A program made the translations under genes and the position numbers. Positions 61,701 through 64,000 of a stretch of DNA of 64,000 bases are shown piece by piece. This stretch comes from Burhinus oedicnemus (Eukaryota; Chordata; Aves; Charadriiformes; Burhinidae): contig VFFE01007215.1 in NCBI GenBank assembly GCA_008921705.1, positions 196,697 to 260,696 on the forward strand, written 5' to 3'. Below the pieces are notes generated by a model. It had not been told where the DNA came from, did not search any database, and saw nothing but the letters and a program-made list of their open reading frames with translations. Numbering within the stretch: position 1 is the first letter of the stretch; the number at the start of each line of letters is the position of its first letter.

Positions 61701-64000
61701 GCTGTTCTCCATCTCCCTCTGTGCTTCAGTACTCACCACGCACTTTTAGCAAGGATGTTCATGAGGAGTCCAGAGCACTTTCCACTGCCACTTCCAGTCC
61801 AGAAGAGGGTATGGGATGCTGGTTTAGTATCCTTTACCCACAGGTAATATTTGACCTTACTGTTGGAAATAAAAAGTATTGCTTGTTGCCTAAGAATGTT
61901 GAGGGGTAAGCTCCTCAGCAGCTTTCCCGGTATACGCAGTGTTTCTCTGTTACACAGTAATTGACACAGGCCACTGTGGATTTAAATTAAAAAAGAAGTT
62001 AATACAGCTTCTACCATATTCACAAACCCTATCCCATAAGGGTTAATTCATACCTTAGGTTACCTGAAACCTCTGGCTTGGCCTCTTGAATGTCACCTGT
62101 GTTAGGTCCTAGAACAGCCCAGCAAAGTTGTTGTGAATACTTCCATAAGAGTTTAACTATGTGATTGAGCTCTTGAGTTGCTAAGTTCTGGATTAACCTC
62201 ACTCAGACTAAAAAAGACAATCCTATCTGAGGGTAAAAGAAATAAAGTTCTTCTCCAAATTCCCCTGTAGGTGGGCCCACCAGGACTGACTCAGCTGTAG
62301 CAAGAGGGAAGCAGGAGGGTGAGAGGGATCTTGTGGTGACCCAGCTGCCTCCTGAGACACATTGTGTAGATGTTCACTGACAGAGGCAATTAAAGGCATT
62401 CTAGAAATCCACCCCAAAGTATGCTGAGGGTACTTTTTCTGCCATGTCACTTGGGGAAGGTTATGACTGTGCTGGCAGAAACTGTTCTGCAGGAGCAAGA
62501 AGAGCACGCACCTGCACCGGCTGGTAGGAGACCCTGTCTTCTCTGGCATAGCTTATGATCTGGCACAGGGACAGATCCTGTCCTTACTATGTCCCTCAAT
62601 GTGAAGGCTAGCAGTAATAAAATACTTCTGGAGGGGGGAATTTTGAAGCCCATCTTTTGGGAGTTTACTGGGGGCAGAGGGGAGGGCAAGCTCTGCAAGC
62701 TTCTTTTAAGTGGTTTCACTACGTTTATGCCACTAAAACAAGGAGGGATTTTTGGCCCAGAAACTCTGGAGCTAGGGAGTTATTCAGGGTGCTGTGTCTC
62801 CAGCACATGTTTCAGGTGGAAGGTGTCCATTGCAGAGAGCCACCATCAGCAGCTCCTGGCAAGGCACAAGCACCAGCCTCTCTTCCCTTGTGCACCATGC
62901 CTGGCTCCCCTCAGAGCTGTGCACCCCACAGGACACATAGCAGTGGGGCAACATCTTTCCAGGAAACATTCCTGCAAAGATTCCCCTTCCCAAAAGATGT
63001 GGTGAACATAATCAAATGGTGCCGGGATTGAAGTTATAGGAGATTTGGTCTCAGTTCCAGACCTTTCTAGGGAAGCGATACTCACCTTCATGACATTTCT
63101 GTCCCTCTCTGCTTTCACTTTTTTTTTTTGCTGTTAATTATAGGCCCTTGTGAGGCCTGTGGGTATAATCAAAAAGCAGAAGGTAAGTGCTAGGGACACC
63201 CCCTGAATTAATTGATCCTTGAACTTTATTAATGAAAGTTTGATCTTGCATCCATTAAAACATCTGTTCCATTCATAACCAGCCAGCATTTTCAGGGGCT
63301 GATGCAGAGGAATATGTTCAGGTCAGCCTCAGAATGAGCCTGAGCTGTGAACTCCAGAAACCCTATACCAGACGCATAGGTCCTAATGTAAAAAATATGT
63401 GATGTGTTATCAGCAGGCAGCCTCCTCTTTGCTTTTTCCAGGCAACTGGGCAGCGAGACTAGAGAGAAATTCCGTGTAGATAAATGTCAGTCTTGTTTTA
63501 TAAACAGATAAATGGATTCAGCAATACAAAAGGCAATGCTTTTGAATGTGAATTTCCAAGAATAGGTCTCACCAGCAGGATTTGGTGAACACTTAAGCAC
63601 TAAATCCTTTGAAAGAATGTGTTGCAAAGTGAAAGGAAGTGAAGCCATTTAAAAAATGATAATAATAGTCATCATCATTATCATCCAGTCATCGTTCCTT
63701 CAGGTGGACTGTACAGAATGCTGCTGTTCTGAACACTTCCATAAGCAGAAAGCAAAAAAAATAAAGCTGTTAGATTCACATATACTTTAGATCAGCGTAA
63801 ACCAGCACTGCTACCACTGTTGTCCACCTCTAGCATCTAGTTCACACCTCTGTCCCATTACTTCTCAGTGCTGGCACAAGTGTCTGTGATGCTGCATGGT
63901 GGTCTAGATCAGTGAATTGGTCTACATTAAAACTGTGATTGCCAGAAAAGAAAAAAAAGTTGCTTTTAGCTATGGTCATTTCCTTAAGCAATTCACCATA
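61701..64000. other. Unique non-coding sequence to the window end
   Basis: No gene is called. Overlapping frames of 124-138 codons (plus, 62589-63031) and about 100 codons (minus) occupy the same GC-richer stretch, which argues for composition over coding. A short ATAATAATAG/ATCATC low-complexity patch lies at 63655-63690. Confidence 0.45.

Noticed and set aside
62589..63031. Overlapping 138- and 124-codon frames on the plus strand
   Set aside because: They overlap each other and minus-strand frames in a GC-richer stretch, and none shows a domain.
1..64000. Endogenous retrovirus, tRNA, rRNA, CRISPR or telomere-type arrays
   Set aside because: Looked for LTR pairs, retroviral protein wording, cloverleaf-like genes, direct-repeat arrays and TTAGGG arrays; none was seen.

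Overview
This window reads as non-coding nuclear DNA from a bird. The main evidence is four clear CR1 non-LTR retrotransposon copies. Their 3' ends carry the octamer tail (repeats of ATTCTATG) and their remains encode the CR1 ORF2 reverse transcriptase C-terminus. Older CR1 relics and two MIR-like CORE-SINE relics are also present, and there are no mammalian L1 or Alu-type repeats. The overall layout (mostly AT-rich unique sequence, sparse transposons, long purine microsatellites) fits an avian macrochromosome gene desert or a very large intron. I cannot name the species. A crocodilian or turtle is less likely but not strictly excluded.

No host protein-coding gene can be supported. Open frames outside repeats are short, overlap on both strands, and show no recognisable domains or convincing splice structure. 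The only recognisable protein-coding sequence is decayed CR1 reverse transcriptase. I saw no tRNA, rRNA, CRISPR, virus or operon structure.

Layout: copy A (minus) at about 0.5-0.9 kb; copy B (plus) at 1.6-2.7 kb; unique AT-rich DNA to 14.5 kb, interrupted by a long GGAAA microsatellite at 12.25 kb; copy C (minus) at 14.5-15.4 kb; a GC-rich patch with a 49-bp tandem duplication at 18.5-19.0 kb; copy D (minus, longest, about 1.6 kb) at 26.0-27.7 kb; an old CR1 relic (minus) at 31.4-31.8 kb; MIR-like relics at 33.9 and 44.7 kb; an old CR1 relic (plus) at 41.1-41.5 kb; a G-quadruplex-prone GGGAA repeat at 51.6 kb; a 13-bp perfect hairpin at 52.7 kb; and a large GAAA/GGAA compound microsatellite at 57.75-58.04 kb. 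The last 10 kb has several blocks with non-random composition and homeodomain, PBX/MEIS and SOX-type motifs. These may be conserved regulatory elements, but conservation cannot be seen from one sequence.

The strongest unusual observation is that copies B and C, which lie in opposite orientation and are truncated at different 5' points, share the same two disabling lesions in ORF2: a reading-frame shift and an in-frame TAA. They therefore probably descend from a source that was already defective, which implies a CR1 lineage copied in trans. I found no evidence of a wholly new biological system.
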